This document shows positions 24,897-34,279 of a stretch of DNA of 49,371 bases, in pieces; the first letter of the stretch is position 1; each line of letters begins with the position of its first letter. Under the pieces are notes generated by a model. It was given only the letters and a program-made list of their open reading frames with translations. It did not search any database and was not told where the DNA came from. This DNA comes from Chromatiaceae bacterium (GTDB taxonomy: Bacteria; Pseudomonadota; Gammaproteobacteria; Chromatiales; Chromatiaceae): NCBI GenBank assembly GCA_013426805.1, contig JACDZG010000050.1, forward strand, positions 1-49,371, given 5' to 3'. The translations under genes were made by a program, and so were the position numbers.

Positions 24897-24926
24897 AGGA
24901 TAGTGCAGATTTTGCCAAACTCACAA
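24897..24926 (-). promoter_or_regulatory. Candidate promoter of the BREX operon
   Basis: On the minus strand TTGTGA (24926-24921) and TATCCT (24902-24897) are separated by 18 bases, each 4 of 6 to the sigma-70 consensus. Transcription would start about 40 bases before brxF. A CGATC-6-GATCG inverted repeat (24930-24945) sits just upstream and could be a regulator site. Based on pattern only. Confidence 0.3.
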
Positions 24927-25135
24927 TGTCGATCTCGTATGATCGGTTGTGCGAAACCCCTTCCAGAGCGACCTTGACAAGGATGTTTCGGGAGGCCTGA
25001 GCCTGGGGAGATCTGCGTTGTTCAGGTTGAGTGATCCTGATCGACGCGTCAGACTGACCGACTTGTCCGCGGCACGGGCACCGAATCCGAATCCGTACCC
25101 ATTCCCCGCGTCACCGAGCCCTGCACGCCCGCGCC

Positions 25136-26035
25136 ATGGATCTCTTCCCCTTCGTCCACCTCTGGGTCCTGTTCGCCCTGGCCTCGGCCTTCTTTCATGC
25201 CTCGCGGCTGGCGGTCACCAAGCATCTCAGTCTCAGTTTTTCAACCGAGGCGCTGACCTTCTACGTCAACGTGGCAAGCCTGGTCGTGACCTTGCCGCTG
25301 GTGATCTGGTATCACGATTTCCCTTACGAGAACTCTGACTATCTGCTTGCGGTGGCGGCGGGCGGGGTCCTGTCCGGGCTGGGCGGGTGGGCGCTCAACG
25401 CGGCCCTGCATCGGACCGAGGTCTCGCTGGTCGGGCCGGTGATGACCCTGACGCCGGGCTTCGCCATCGTCATCGAATGGTTTCTGACCGGCGCTCTGCC
25501 GGGGCGGATCGGGCTGCTTGGCGTCGCCATGCTGGTGGCGGGGGGCTATATCCTGAGCCTGGGTGAGCATGAGCCGCGCTGGTATCTCCCGTTCAAGCGG
25601 CTGTGGCTGGAGCCCGGCAGCATCCTGGCGATGGTGGCCGCGGCGTGCTTCGCGGCGGCCAGCGTGTTCGGCCGGATCGGCATCCAGTTGAGCGACCCGC
25701 TCTCCTTCTCGGTGATGGTGGCGATGATCAATCCGCTGCTTCTTTGGGTGTTGTTCACCCTGCGGGATCACCGATTCCATACCCGGCTGATCACCCCGGA
25801 GGTGCGTCGGCAGCTGCGTCCGCTGCTCCTGCTCGGGGTCCTGTTCGCGCTGATGCGGATCGCCGACCAGATCGCGCTCGGTTTGACGCTGGCGTCCTAC
25901 GCGATGGCGGTGAAGCGGACCGCCGGGGTGTTCTCGGTCTTCCTCGGGCGCTGGTTCTTCAACGAAGGGCATCTGGCGCCGAAGCTGCTGGGTGCGCTGA
26001 TCATGCTGCTCGGGGTCTTGGCCTTGACCCAGTAG
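25136..26035 (+). CDS. EamA/DMT-superfamily membrane transporter
   Basis: A 299-residue integral membrane protein of the drug/metabolite transporter superfamily. About ten hydrophobic segments are arranged as two EamA-like halves (about 5-145 and 160-298). The second half ends with the usual Gly/Leu-rich helix (LGALIMLLGVLALTQ). The substrate is not predictable. The ATG at 25136 begins the first hydrophobic segment directly. The gene converges on rnfE with only 21 bases between stops. Confidence 0.85.
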   Translation: MDLFPFVHLWVLFALASAFFHASRLAVTKHLSLSFSTEALTFYVNVASLVVTLPLVIWYHDFPYENSDYLLAVAAGGVLSGLGGWALNAALHRTEVSLVGPVMTLTPGFAIVIEWFLTGALPGRIGLLGVAMLVAGGYILSLGEHEPRWYLPFKRLWLEPGSILAMVAAACFAAASVFGRIGIQLSDPLSFSVMVAMINPLLLWVLFTLRDHRFHTRLITPEVRRQLRPLLLLGVLFALMRIADQIALGLTLASYAMAVKRTAGVFSVFLGRWFFNEGHLAPKLLGALIMLLGVLALTQ

Positions 26036-26056
26036 CGACAGGCGATTTCCGTCAGA

Positions 26057-26782
26057 TCATGCACCATCGCGCAGCGACACGGCTGGCTGAAGGGGCCTGT
26101 CCTGAGCACCGCGCGCCTCACGCAGACGAATCAGGCGTTCTTTTAAGTGCCGGCCAAGGACGTTTTTCAGCGCGATCAAGAGGCCCAGCCCGATGAAGCC
26201 CCCGGGCGGCAGCATGGCGATGAGTGCCCCGTGGTAGCCGTCGCCCAGGCTGAAGCTCAAGCCTTTCGCCCAGTCCCCGAGCAGCAGGTGCGACTGATAG
26301 AAGAGGGTGCCCTGTCCGATCAGTTCGCGCAGGCCCCCGAGGGTCACGAGGACCAGGGTTGAGCCGAGTCCCATGGCGACGCCGTCCAGGAAGGCGCGGT
26401 CCACGCGGTGCTTGGAGGCGAAGGCCTCGGCCCGGCCGATGATGATGCAGTTGACCACGATCAGCGAGATGAAGAGTCCCAGGATCTGATAGAGGTCGAA
26501 GAACCAGGCCTGCATGGTCAACTCGACCAGGGTCACGAAAGACGCGATGACGACGACATAGATCGGGATGCGGATTTCCGGGCGCAGCAGATGACGGATG
26601 AGCGAGACACTGACGTTGGAGGCCGTCAGGACGCAGGTGGTCGCGATCCCCATGCCCAGCCCATTGGTGGCCGAGGTGGTGGTCGCGAGCAAGGGGCAGA
26701 GTCCGAGCAGCGCGACCAGGGATTGGTTGTTGCTCCAAAGCCCGTCACGAATGATCCGCCGATAACTTGGTGGTGTTGCCAT
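26057..26782 (-). CDS. rnfE: Rnf electron-transport complex subunit RnfE
   Basis: A 241-residue six-helix membrane subunit. Conserved WSNNQSLVALLGLCPLLATT lies at the N-terminus, GLGMGIATT follows, and GALIAMLPPGGFIGLGLLIA is near the end. With RnfA it forms the membrane core that links electron flow to ion movement. The start codon overlaps the rnfG stop by one base (TGATG). The C-terminus has about 25 residues beyond the last helix, hydrophilic and poorly conserved. Last gene of the operon; no rnfH follows. Confidence 0.95.
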   Translation of the reverse strand: MATPPSYRRIIRDGLWSNNQSLVALLGLCPLLATTTSATNGLGMGIATTCVLTASNVSVSLIRHLLRPEIRIPIYVVVIASFVTLVELTMQAWFFDLYQILGLFISLIVVNCIIIGRAEAFASKHRVDRAFLDGVAMGLGSTLVLVTLGGLRELIGQGTLFYQSHLLLGDWAKGLSFSLGDGYHGALIAMLPPGGFIGLGLLIALKNVLGRHLKERLIRLREARGAQDRPLQPAVSLRDGA

Positions 26783-27426
26783 CAGGATGACTCCTTCGCG
26801 TGCCGCGGTGTGACCGGCGGTTCGCTGTAGAGCCGCGGGCCTTGTGACTGGACATAGCCGAGTGCGTTCTTCACTGTTTTGACGATCGACCGCGGGGTGA
26901 TGGTCGCCCCGGTGAACTGGTCGAAGGCGCCGCCGTCGCGCTCGACGGCCCAGCGCTCGGGTGTCGGTTGCTCCAGCGACGTGCCGTTGAATCCGTAGAT
27001 CCAATCCGATCGACCCTCCTCGATCTTGTCGCCCAGACCCGGGGTCTCATGGTGCGCCAGCACCCTGACCCCGCCGATGCGCCCGTCGGGCAAAACCGAG
27101 ATCAACAGCTTGATCGGGCCGGCATAGCCGCGGGGGACCACCGGGTCGAGGATCAGTGCCACCGGCGCACCATCGCGGCGGACCCGATAGACGCGGGTCA
27201 CCGGGCTCCCCAGCAGCGCGGGGTCGCTGACCTCGATCCGGTCCGCCAGCGGGTCATTGTTCCCGCCGCTCGGGACGATGGCCTCCAGTTTGCGCTGCAT
27301 CGCCAGCCGCTGGTTGGCGAGGATGCGCTCCGCCATGGCGGTGTTGGTGACCGCCACCATGCTGACCCCGGCGACCGCGAACCCGGCGAGTACCAGGGAA
27401 GCGAGTAAAATAGGCTTTGGATTCAT
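26782..27426 (-). CDS. rnfG: Rnf complex FMN-binding subunit RnfG
   Basis: A 214-residue periplasmic-facing subunit with one N-terminal membrane helix (about 5-30). The flavin attachment site is GATITPRSIVKTV in TGATITPRS, where the Thr takes covalently bound FMN. ETPGLGDKIEE is also typical. The ATG overlaps the rnfD stop (ATGA). It passes electrons between RnfC/B and the membrane core. Confidence 0.95.
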   Translation of the reverse strand: MNPKPILLASLVLAGFAVAGVSMVAVTNTAMAERILANQRLAMQRKLEAIVPSGGNNDPLADRIEVSDPALLGSPVTRVYRVRRDGAPVALILDPVVPRGYAGPIKLLISVLPDGRIGGVRVLAHHETPGLGDKIEEGRSDWIYGFNGTSLEQPTPERWAVERDGGAFDQFTGATITPRSIVKTVKNALGYVQSQGPRLYSEPPVTPRHAKESS

Positions 27427-28490
27427 GACTTACGGCCGTGACCGAAGACGCTGGGCTGGGTGTAGTGGTCGATGGTGGGGGCGGCGATGTTGAGCAACAG
27501 GACCGAGAAGGCGACCGCATCCGGATACCCGCCCCAGGTGCGGATCACGAAGACCAGCACACCGATCATGGCCCCGAAGATCAACTGGCCGCGCGGCGTG
27601 GTGCTGGCGGTCACCGGGTCGGTAGCGATGAAGAATGCGCCCAGCATGGCGGCGCCGCTCCACAGATGAAAGGCCGGGTCCGGATAGTGCTGGGGGTCGA
27701 TCAGCCGGAACAGCCCGGCCAGCAGCAGCAGAGAACCGAGCATGGCGACCGGGATCCGCCAGGTGATCACCCGCCGCCACAGGAGATAAAGCCCGCCGGC
27801 CAGGAAGGCACTGCTCACCCATTCCCAGCCGCGGCCGCCCAGGCTGCCCCACCAGGGTGCGCCGCGAATCGCATCCATCACCTGATGCTCGCGCAGTTGG
27901 GTGCGCAGGGCCTCCAACGGCGTGGCGGCCGACAAGGCGTCCCAGGAGAGGTCCGGCGGCAGCGCGCCGAACAGAATCAGGCGCCAGGACTCCGCCAACG
28001 TCAGGTGGTGCTGCGTCAACAGGTGCGGCGCGAGCCAGTTGGTCATTTCCAGCGGGTAGGCGATGAGCAGGAAGACATAGGCTGCCATCGCCGGGTTGAA
28101 GGGGTTGTAGCCCAGACCGCCATAGAGTTGCTTGACCAGCAGGATGGCGAAGACCATGCCGAGCAGCGTCAGCCACCAGGGCAGGGTCGGCGGGATGGCG
28201 CAGGCGAACAGGACCGCCGTCACCACCGCGCTGTAGTCTCCCAGCGTCGGCAACACCGGGCGGCGGCGCAGTCGCAGCACCAGGGCCTCGGCGGCCGTCG
28301 CGAACAGGATCGCGAGCACGCAGTTGATCAGCAGACCCCAGCCGAAGAACCAGGTCACGACCAGCACGCCGGGGATCAGGGCCAGGAGCACCTGGAGCAT
28401 CACCTGATCGACCCGGTTGGCGCGCGGGCCGTGCGGCGATGAGAGGACCGCGGCGGGCGGCGGGCGGCTGTGTGCGTTCTCTGGGGCCAT
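27423..28490 (-). CDS. rnfD: Rnf complex membrane FMN subunit RnfD
   Basis: A 355-residue NqrB/RnfD-family membrane protein with about ten hydrophobic segments. The conserved YNPFNPAM and FFIATDPVTASTTPRGQL segments are present; the Thr-rich stretch is where RnfD binds FMN covalently. The first 25 residues are Pro-rich and outside the core. The ATG at 28490 has no strong ribosome site; it lies 48 bases after rnfC. Confidence 0.95.
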   Translation of the reverse strand: MAPENAHSRPPPAAVLSSPHGPRANRVDQVMLQVLLALIPGVLVVTWFFGWGLLINCVLAILFATAAEALVLRLRRRPVLPTLGDYSAVVTAVLFACAIPPTLPWWLTLLGMVFAILLVKQLYGGLGYNPFNPAMAAYVFLLIAYPLEMTNWLAPHLLTQHHLTLAESWRLILFGALPPDLSWDALSAATPLEALRTQLREHQVMDAIRGAPWWGSLGGRGWEWVSSAFLAGGLYLLWRRVITWRIPVAMLGSLLLLAGLFRLIDPQHYPDPAFHLWSGAAMLGAFFIATDPVTASTTPRGQLIFGAMIGVLVFVIRTWGGYPDAVAFSVLLLNIAAPTIDHYTQPSVFGHGRKS

Positions 28491-28538
28491 GGTTCTGGTC
28501 TATCGGTCGGTAGCGGGCGCGCGGCGGCGAACCGGGGG

Positions 28539-30146
28539 TCAGCCCTGGTCAACGGGTTCGGTGCTGGACTGGGCTGCCGCTTTCTTGGCCGCGGCCCGTT
28601 GTTTGGCGGCCTCGATCAGCGCGCGCCGCGCGTCCAGGTCGCCGTCTGCGACGCCGCCAGGGACGGCCGCCGCGGTCGTTTCATCCAGTATCTCCCGCTT
28701 CTTGCGCAATTTGGACTGACGCTCCTGCTCCAATCGCGCCTGGCGGGCCTGCCGGGCCTGATGGCGGGCGCGGGCCTGATCGGCCTTGCGGCGTTCCTCC
28801 TCCTGCGCCCAGACCGCGTTCTTGGCGAACCGATAATACTGGACCAGCGGGATATGGCTGGGACAGACTTGGGCGCAACAGCCGCATTCGATGCAGTCGA
28901 ACAGGTTGTAAGCCTGGGCCCGATCGAAGGCCTTGGCGCGGGCGTGCCAATAGAGTTGCTGCGGCAGCAGCCGCACCGGGCACACCTCGGCGCAGCGTCC
29001 GCAGCGGATGCAGGCCAGGGCCGGGCCGGGGTCGGGGGCCTCGGCCGCGGTCAGGGCGAGCAGGCAGTTGAACGCCTTGGTGACCGGGATTTCCAGGTCG
29101 CTGAGCGTGAAACCCATCATGGGGCCGCCGCACAGCAGTCGCCGCGGCACCTCACGAAAGCCGCCGCAGTATGCGAGCAGATGAGACAGCGGCGTACCGA
29201 TGGGGACCGTCAGGTTGCCCGGCCGGGCCACCGCCCGTCCGGTGACCGTGACCACGCGCGCGATCAGCGGCCGACCCAGCAGGACCGCATCGGCCACCGC
29301 CGCCGTCGTGGCCACGTTCTGGCAGGCGACCCCGATCTGGGCGGGGAGGCCGCGGGTCGGAACCTCCCGTCCGGTGAGGATGCGGATCAACTGGCGCTCG
29401 CCGCCGCTCGGGTAGAGGGTCGGTACTGGAATGATCCGGATGTGCGTGTCCGGGCCGGTGTCGGCCAGGGCCGCGGACAGGGCGGCGATGGCCGCGGGTT
29501 TGTTGTCCTCGATGCCGATCAGCACCCGCTCGGCCCCCAACAGCGTGCGGATGATCCGTGCGCCCTCCAGGACCTGGACGGACCGCTCGCGCATCAGCCG
29601 GTCGTCGCAAGTGATGTAGGGCTCGCACTCGGCGCCGTTGATGATCAGGGTTTCGATATGCCGCTCGGATCTGAGCTTGACGCTGGTCGGGAAGGCACCG
29701 CCGCCGAGCCCCACCACGCCGGCCCAGTGCACCCGCTCGCGCAGCAGCGCCGGGTCCAGGTGCCTGTAGTCGGTCAGGGGCGCGGGCAGCGGCGCCCAGG
29801 CGTCTTGTCCGTCGGTCGCGATCACGACACAGGGTGCGGGCAGTCCCGATGGATGCGGGATCAGTCGCTCCTCGATGGCGATCACCGTGCCGGAGCTGGA
29901 GGCATGCACGGCGGCGCTGACATAGCCGTCCGCCGTGCCGATCACCTGACCCTTGCCCACCTGGTCGCCGACCCGCACACCGGGTCGGGCCGGGGCGCCG
30001 ATGTGTTGCCGCAACGGAATGATGAGCAGCGGCGGCAGGGGCAGTAGTTCGATGGGCTGGTCGCTGGACAGCGCCTTCTCATCGGGCAGGTGAAGCCCGC
30101 CATGAAAGGTCCAGAGCTGCGGGGTCGGTAGGTCGGGACGGCTCAT
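28539..30146 (-). CDS. rnfC: Rnf complex NADH/ferredoxin-side subunit RnfC
   Basis: A 535-residue peripheral subunit. The N-terminal HGGLHLPDEKALS and flavin/NADH-binding core (GVVGLGGGAFPTSVKL, NGAECEPYITCDDRLM) are followed by two 4Fe-4S motifs (CIRCGRCAEVCP and CIECGCCAQVCP, about 375-430). A charged Ala/Arg/Lys-rich C-terminal tail (about 455-535) is shorter than in E. coli RsxC. The ATG at 30146 starts the conserved region; it lies 4 bases after rnfB, so coupling is likely. Confidence 0.95.
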   Translation of the reverse strand: MSRPDLPTPQLWTFHGGLHLPDEKALSSDQPIELLPLPPLLIIPLRQHIGAPARPGVRVGDQVGKGQVIGTADGYVSAAVHASSSGTVIAIEERLIPHPSGLPAPCVVIATDGQDAWAPLPAPLTDYRHLDPALLRERVHWAGVVGLGGGAFPTSVKLRSERHIETLIINGAECEPYITCDDRLMRERSVQVLEGARIIRTLLGAERVLIGIEDNKPAAIAALSAALADTGPDTHIRIIPVPTLYPSGGERQLIRILTGREVPTRGLPAQIGVACQNVATTAAVADAVLLGRPLIARVVTVTGRAVARPGNLTVPIGTPLSHLLAYCGGFREVPRRLLCGGPMMGFTLSDLEIPVTKAFNCLLALTAAEAPDPGPALACIRCGRCAEVCPVRLLPQQLYWHARAKAFDRAQAYNLFDCIECGCCAQVCPSHIPLVQYYRFAKNAVWAQEEERRKADQARARHQARQARQARLEQERQSKLRKKREILDETTAAAVPGGVADGDLDARRALIEAAKQRAAAKKAAAQSSTEPVDQG

Positions 30147-30150
30147 CCGC

Positions 30151-30690
30151 TCAGGCTGCCAGCCGCTGGTTCGGGGCCGGCCAGCGCCAGTGGGCGATAT
30201 CGGTACCCACCGGGACCATGCGGATACAGGCCACCGGGCAGGGCGCCACGCACAGTCCGCAGCCGGTGCACTCGGCGGCGATAACGCCATGCAACTGCTT
30301 GGGCGCTCCCAGGATGGCGTCGACCGGGCAGGCCTGGAGGCACAGGGTACAGCCGATACAAGCCTGATCATCGATCAGGGCAACCGTGGGTGCCTGTACC
30401 CCGGCCTCCAGCGGTTCGGGTTCGCGGCCGAGCAGATCAGCCAGGGCGCGGGCTGTCGTCTCGCCGCCGGGGACGCACTTGTTGAGCGTAGCGGTGCCCT
30501 GAGCCACCGCCTCGGCATAGGGGCGGCAGCCCGCAAACCCACACTGACCGCACTGCGACTGGGGAAGCAGGGCGTCCACCTGGTCGGCCACCGGATCGCC
30601 TTCGACCCGAAAGCGGATGGCGGAATAGCCGAGCAGCAAGCCCAAGACGGCAGCCAGCGCGGTCATGGCGAGGATGGCGGTCAGCACCAC
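30151..30690 (-). CDS. rnfB: Rnf complex iron-sulfur subunit RnfB
   Basis: A 179-residue ferredoxin-like subunit. An N-terminal membrane helix (about 1-26) is followed by a [15 protein letters not shown] cluster domain with a further Cys in LNKCVPGG. Two 4Fe-4S motifs come next ([12 protein letters not shown] and [12 protein letters not shown]). It accepts or donates electrons to soluble ferredoxin or flavodoxin. The start is GTG at 30690, 10 bases after rnfA. Length and motif order are standard. Confidence 0.95.
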   Translation of the reverse strand: MVLTAILAMTALAAVLGLLLGYSAIRFRVEGDPVADQVDALLPQSQCGQCGFAGCRPYAEAVAQGTATLNKCVPGGETTARALADLLGREPEPLEAGVQAPTVALIDDQACIGCTLCLQACPVDAILGAPKQLHGVIAAECTGCGLCVAPCPVACIRMVPVGTDIAHWRWPAPNQRLAA

Positions 30691-30700
30691 GGACCGCTCC

Positions 30701-31282
30701 TCACTCCGTGACCAGGCCGGCGAAGCCCATGAAGGCGAGCGACATCAGGCCGGCCGTGATCAGCGCGACCGCGCTGCCCTGGAAGGGTTGGGGCACGTCC
30801 GCTACCGCGACCCGTTCGCGGATGCCGGCGAACAGGATCAGCACCAGCGAGAAGCCGACCGCGGCGCCGAACCCGAAGACGGCGGACTCCGCCAGCGTGT
30901 GCGCCTCCTGGGTATTGAGGATGGCGACACCGAGCACGGCACAATTGGTGGTGATCAGCGGCAGGAAGATCCCCAGCACCTGATAGAGGACCGGGCTCTC
31001 GCGGTGCATGACTGTCTCGGTGAACTGCACCACCGCCGCGATCACCAGGATGAAGGCGATGGTGCGCAGGTATTCGATCTCCAGCGGCGTCAACACATAG
31101 GTGTTGACCAGCCAGGTGCAGACCGATGACAGGGTCATGACGAAGGTGGTGGCCAGGCCCATGCCGAGCGCCGTCTCGAATCGCTTGGAGACACCCATGA
31201 AGGGGCACAGGCCGAGAAACTTGACCAGCACGAAGTTGTTGACCAGCACCGTGCTGATCAGGATCAGGGCGTACTCTGTCAT
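30701..31282 (-). CDS. rnfA: Rnf complex membrane subunit RnfA
   Basis: A 193-residue six-helix membrane subunit. It begins [20 protein letters not shown] and continues [13 protein letters not shown], both diagnostic. The ATG at 31282 is the conserved start; in-frame sequence upstream is non-coding in character. First gene of rnfABCDGE, 121 bases downstream of the FAD oxidoreductase gene on the same strand. In N2-fixing phototrophs Rnf uses the ion gradient to make reduced ferredoxin for nitrogenase. Confidence 0.95.
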   Translation of the reverse strand: MTEYALILISTVLVNNFVLVKFLGLCPFMGVSKRFETALGMGLATTFVMTLSSVCTWLVNTYVLTPLEIEYLRTIAFILVIAAVVQFTETVMHRESPVLYQVLGIFLPLITTNCAVLGVAILNTQEAHTLAESAVFGFGAAVGFSLVLILFAGIRERVAVADVPQPFQGSAVALITAGLMSLAFMGFAGLVTE

Positions 31283-31403
31283 GCGGCGTCTGCTGGACTG
31301 GCGGTTGTGTTGCGTGTGAAGCGCTCGGCCCCGAACCGGAGGTCCGGGCCATGAACCGCCGGGAGCATACGCGAGCCGACGCATCGGCTACAACTGTGCG
31401 CGC

Positions 31404-32741
31404 TCAGGGTTTCTGGACCGCGTTCCCGCTGAGGGTCGGCGGGGCGCTCGGCAGTCGCAGCCCGGCGGTGCTGTGCGCGGCCACCCGGCCGAGCAGTGAC
31501 CGTGCGACATCGGCTCCCGCCCGGCGGCCGGAGTGTAGCGCCCATTGAATCGAGGGGGCGCTGCGGTATTCACCGCACACCCAGAGCCAATCGGCGACGC
31601 GTTGCCCGGCGTCGCCCGGATAGGGGACCGGCGGCGTCTGGAGCGGCAGGGCCTGCGGTATCCGGTACACGGCAAGCCGCTCCCAGCCCCGCACCTGATC
31701 GCCGAACCAGCCGGCGAGTTCGCGGCGCAGGATGGTTTCCAATGTGTCCGGGTTGTGTTCCGCTCCGTGGCAATTGACGCTCACCAGCGTTTGACCCGCC
31801 GGGGCGTAATAGCCGGATAGGTTGCTCGGGCACAGCAGGCTGTTGATGTGTCCGTGGCCCTCGCCGTTGAGGACCAGGTAAGGCCCTTCGATGGGCGGCC
31901 GCACGGCCGCGAAATAGACACAAGTGGTCCCGCGGCTCGCGGTGGCCGCCGTGGGGGCGTCGGATGGATGGAGCAGGCGCGCGGCCGCGGGTGCGCTGGT
32001 GGCGATCACCAGGGCGCGGGCGCGCAGGTGCTCGCCGGAGGCCAGTGTGACCGCCCGCTCGGTGATGCTGTCGACACGACACCCGGTGCGGACTTGGGCA
32101 CGGGTCAGCCGCGCGGCGAGTTGCGCCGGAATCTCGCCCATGCCGCGGGCCGGCAGTGCGGTATCCCCGAGGGCGAAGGCACGGAAGACGAATTCGAAGG
32201 CGCGCGACGAGACCGCCAGCTCCGGGTCGAAGAACACCCCACTGAAGAACGGCTTGAAGAAGCGATCGATGATCCGCGCCGAGAAGCCCAGGGCGCGCAG
32301 GTCGGCGCAGGCCTGGGTCTCCGGGCGGTTGTAGAGCGCTTCCAGGTCGCCGCGCAGGCAGCGATGCCGCAGCCTCAGCAGCCGTAACTTATCCGCCAGC
32401 GTGCCGACCGGCGAGACCAGCATCTCCGGTAGCCGCAGCGGTCGCCGCCAGACATCGCTCACTCGCAGCAAGCGCCCGCCGACGCGCACCAGCGCACCCG
32501 GATAGAAGGGCCGCAGATCGAGCCGGTCGTAATCGAGCAGGTGCCGCGCATCCGGATACCAGGTCTGCAGTACCTGAAACCCGCGGTCGAGCAGGAATCC
32601 CTGGCGCTGGTCGGTACGGATGCGCCCGCCGATGCCGTCGGACGCCTCCAGCACCAGGGGTTCGAGGCCGTTGTCCCGCAGCGTCGCGGCGCAGGCCAGG
32701 CCGGACAAGCCGGCGCCGATTATGATGACATCCGCGTTCAT
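31404..32741 (-). CDS. FAD-dependent oxidoreductase (amine oxidase/phytoene desaturase-like)
   Basis: A 445-residue flavoprotein. The N-terminal dinucleotide fold is ADVIIIGAGLSGLACAATL, with the Glu of VLEASDGIGGRIRTD binding ribose. The C-terminal FAD stretch is WVCGEYRSAPSIQWALHSG (about 395-415). The substrate is unknown; the family includes carotenoid and amine oxidases. The ATG at 32741 lies 26 bases after fpr, so the two form an operon upstream of rnfA. A role in redox or pigment metabolism is inference. Confidence 0.85.
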   Translation of the reverse strand: MNADVIIIGAGLSGLACAATLRDNGLEPLVLEASDGIGGRIRTDQRQGFLLDRGFQVLQTWYPDARHLLDYDRLDLRPFYPGALVRVGGRLLRVSDVWRRPLRLPEMLVSPVGTLADKLRLLRLRHRCLRGDLEALYNRPETQACADLRALGFSARIIDRFFKPFFSGVFFDPELAVSSRAFEFVFRAFALGDTALPARGMGEIPAQLAARLTRAQVRTGCRVDSITERAVTLASGEHLRARALVIATSAPAAARLLHPSDAPTAATASRGTTCVYFAAVRPPIEGPYLVLNGEGHGHINSLLCPSNLSGYYAPAGQTLVSVNCHGAEHNPDTLETILRRELAGWFGDQVRGWERLAVYRIPQALPLQTPPVPYPGDAGQRVADWLWVCGEYRSAPSIQWALHSGRRAGADVARSLLGRVAAHSTAGLRLPSAPPTLSGNAVQKP

Positions 32742-32767
32742 GGCCCGGTCACGCCCTGCGCTTGCGA

Positions 32768-33511
32768 TTAGTGATACTGCTCGGCGGAGTAATGGCCTGG
32801 GGCATGGCGGCGGTGGCGAACCAGCCCGCGCGCCTCCAGGATCTGCTTGGCATCTTTGATCATCGCGGAGTTGCCGCACAGCATGACGTGGCTGGACTCC
32901 GGATCGATCCGGGCGGCCGCCCGCTCTTCCAGCGCGCCGCTGGTCAGCAGGTCGGTGATGCGCCCGTGCAGGGCGTGCGCCTGCGTTTCCCGACTGATCA
33001 CCGGGATCAGGCTGAATTGCGGCCCGCGCTGGGCCGCGATCGACGCCAGGGTCTCACCATAGACCAGATCGGCGGCGGCCCGAACGCCATGGACCAGAAT
33101 AACGCGTTTGAAGTGCTCCCAGGGGGCCGTCGTGCGCAGCATCGACAGGTAAACCCCGATCGCCGTCCCGGTGGCGAGTAGCCACAGGGTGTTGGTGGGC
33201 TGCACCGACTCCAGGGTGAATATGCCCCCGGCCTGGGCCGCGACCCACACCGGGTCGCCGATCTTTAGTTCCGACAGGCGCGGCGTGAGCGGTCCTCCCG
33301 GCACCTCGTTGAAGAGGATCTCCAAGGGGCGGTCCTGGGGTGCGTTGACCAGTGAGTAGGGCCGTCCCACGCGATCAGTGCCGATATCCAGGGCGATTTT
33401 CGTGTACTGACCTGCCGTGAAATCCGCCATCGGGGCGTCGACCTGTAGGCTGTAAAGCCCGTCGATCCAAATGTGTTTGCCGACGACCGTGCCTTTGACC
33501 CATTCGCTCAT
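32768..33511 (-). CDS. fpr: Ferredoxin-NADP reductase
   Basis: A 247-residue Fpr-type flavoenzyme exchanging electrons between NADPH and ferredoxin/flavodoxin. The FAD-binding motif is RPYSLVNAPQ (about 60-70) and the NADP site is LLATGTAIGVYLSML (about 110-125). The C-terminus ends HYSAEQYH, with an aromatic near the end as in bacterial Fpr. The ATG at 33511 starts the conserved N-terminus. It fits with neighbouring rnf genes in supplying low-potential electrons. Confidence 0.9.
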   Translation of the reverse strand: MSEWVKGTVVGKHIWIDGLYSLQVDAPMADFTAGQYTKIALDIGTDRVGRPYSLVNAPQDRPLEILFNEVPGGPLTPRLSELKIGDPVWVAAQAGGIFTLESVQPTNTLWLLATGTAIGVYLSMLRTTAPWEHFKRVILVHGVRAAADLVYGETLASIAAQRGPQFSLIPVISRETQAHALHGRITDLLTSGALEERAAARIDPESSHVMLCGNSAMIKDAKQILEARGLVRHRRHAPGHYSAEQYH

Positions 33512-33724
33512 TTTTGTTCCGTTCACATCGGGGAGTTGCTGATTATAAGGGGTTGCGGGGCGCGCCGATCCGATGCACCCCGCCATCCGCGACATTGGTC
33601 CTCCGGCATCCGCATTCAAACCACCGGCACCCCTGGCCGCGGCAAGGCGGGGACTGGTTGCATTCCGCAGTGAGCGCACTATCTCCCAAGCCCGCTTCCT
33701 GTCCCTTATAACCGGAGATTCGAC

Positions 33725-34264
33725 GTGAAAACAGCTTTACTCGCCCTCAGCCTTGCCGCGGTCAGCGCCGGCGCCGACCCCACACCCTGTCCGCCCTTGC
33801 TGGACGTCACCTTGCGCCGGCTGGCGGGGGATGAGCAGGTGAACCTTTGCGAGACCTACCGCGGTCAGGTGATCCTGGTCGTCAACACCGCCAGTAAATG
33901 CGGCTTTACCTCCCAGTACGAGGGACTCGAGGCACTCTACCGCAAATACAAGGATCAGGGATTCGTCGTGCTGGGCTTCCCGTCCAATGATTTTATGAGT
34001 CAGGAGCCGGGGAGCGAAGAGGAAATTCAGAAATTCTGCCGCCTGACCTACGCGGTCGAGTTCCCGATGTTCGAGAAGGTCAGCGTCACCAAGGGTAGCG
34101 CGACCCCCCTATTCGAGCGACTCGCCGCTGCCGGGGCCCCTTACCCCAAGTGGAACTTCTACAAATACCTGATCGATCGTCAGGGAAATCTGGTCGATCA
34201 CTACGTGAGTTTCACCGCGCCGGACGGCGGGAAGATCGAGAAGGCGATCGAAAAACTGCTCTGA
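33725..34264 (+). CDS. Glutathione peroxidase family protein, probably exported
   Basis: A 179-residue Cys-type glutathione/thioredoxin peroxidase. Residues 1-17 form a short signal peptide (MKTALLALSLAAVSAGA). Peroxidatic Cys59 lies in NTASKCGFTSQY. The Gln of FPSNDFMSQEPG and the WNF of YPKWNFYKYL complete the catalytic set. A second Cys in EIQKFCRLTY could resolve the sulfenic acid. It is likely periplasmic. It is divergent from fpr across about 210 bases and 15 bases before the PEP-CTERM-like gene. Confidence 0.9.
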   Translation: MKTALLALSLAAVSAGADPTPCPPLLDVTLRRLAGDEQVNLCETYRGQVILVVNTASKCGFTSQYEGLEALYRKYKDQGFVVLGFPSNDFMSQEPGSEEEIQKFCRLTYAVEFPMFEKVSVTKGSATPLFERLAAAGAPYPKWNFYKYLIDRQGNLVDHYVSFTAPDGGKIEKAIEKLL

Positions 34265-34279
34265 GGTCACCGCGATCTC

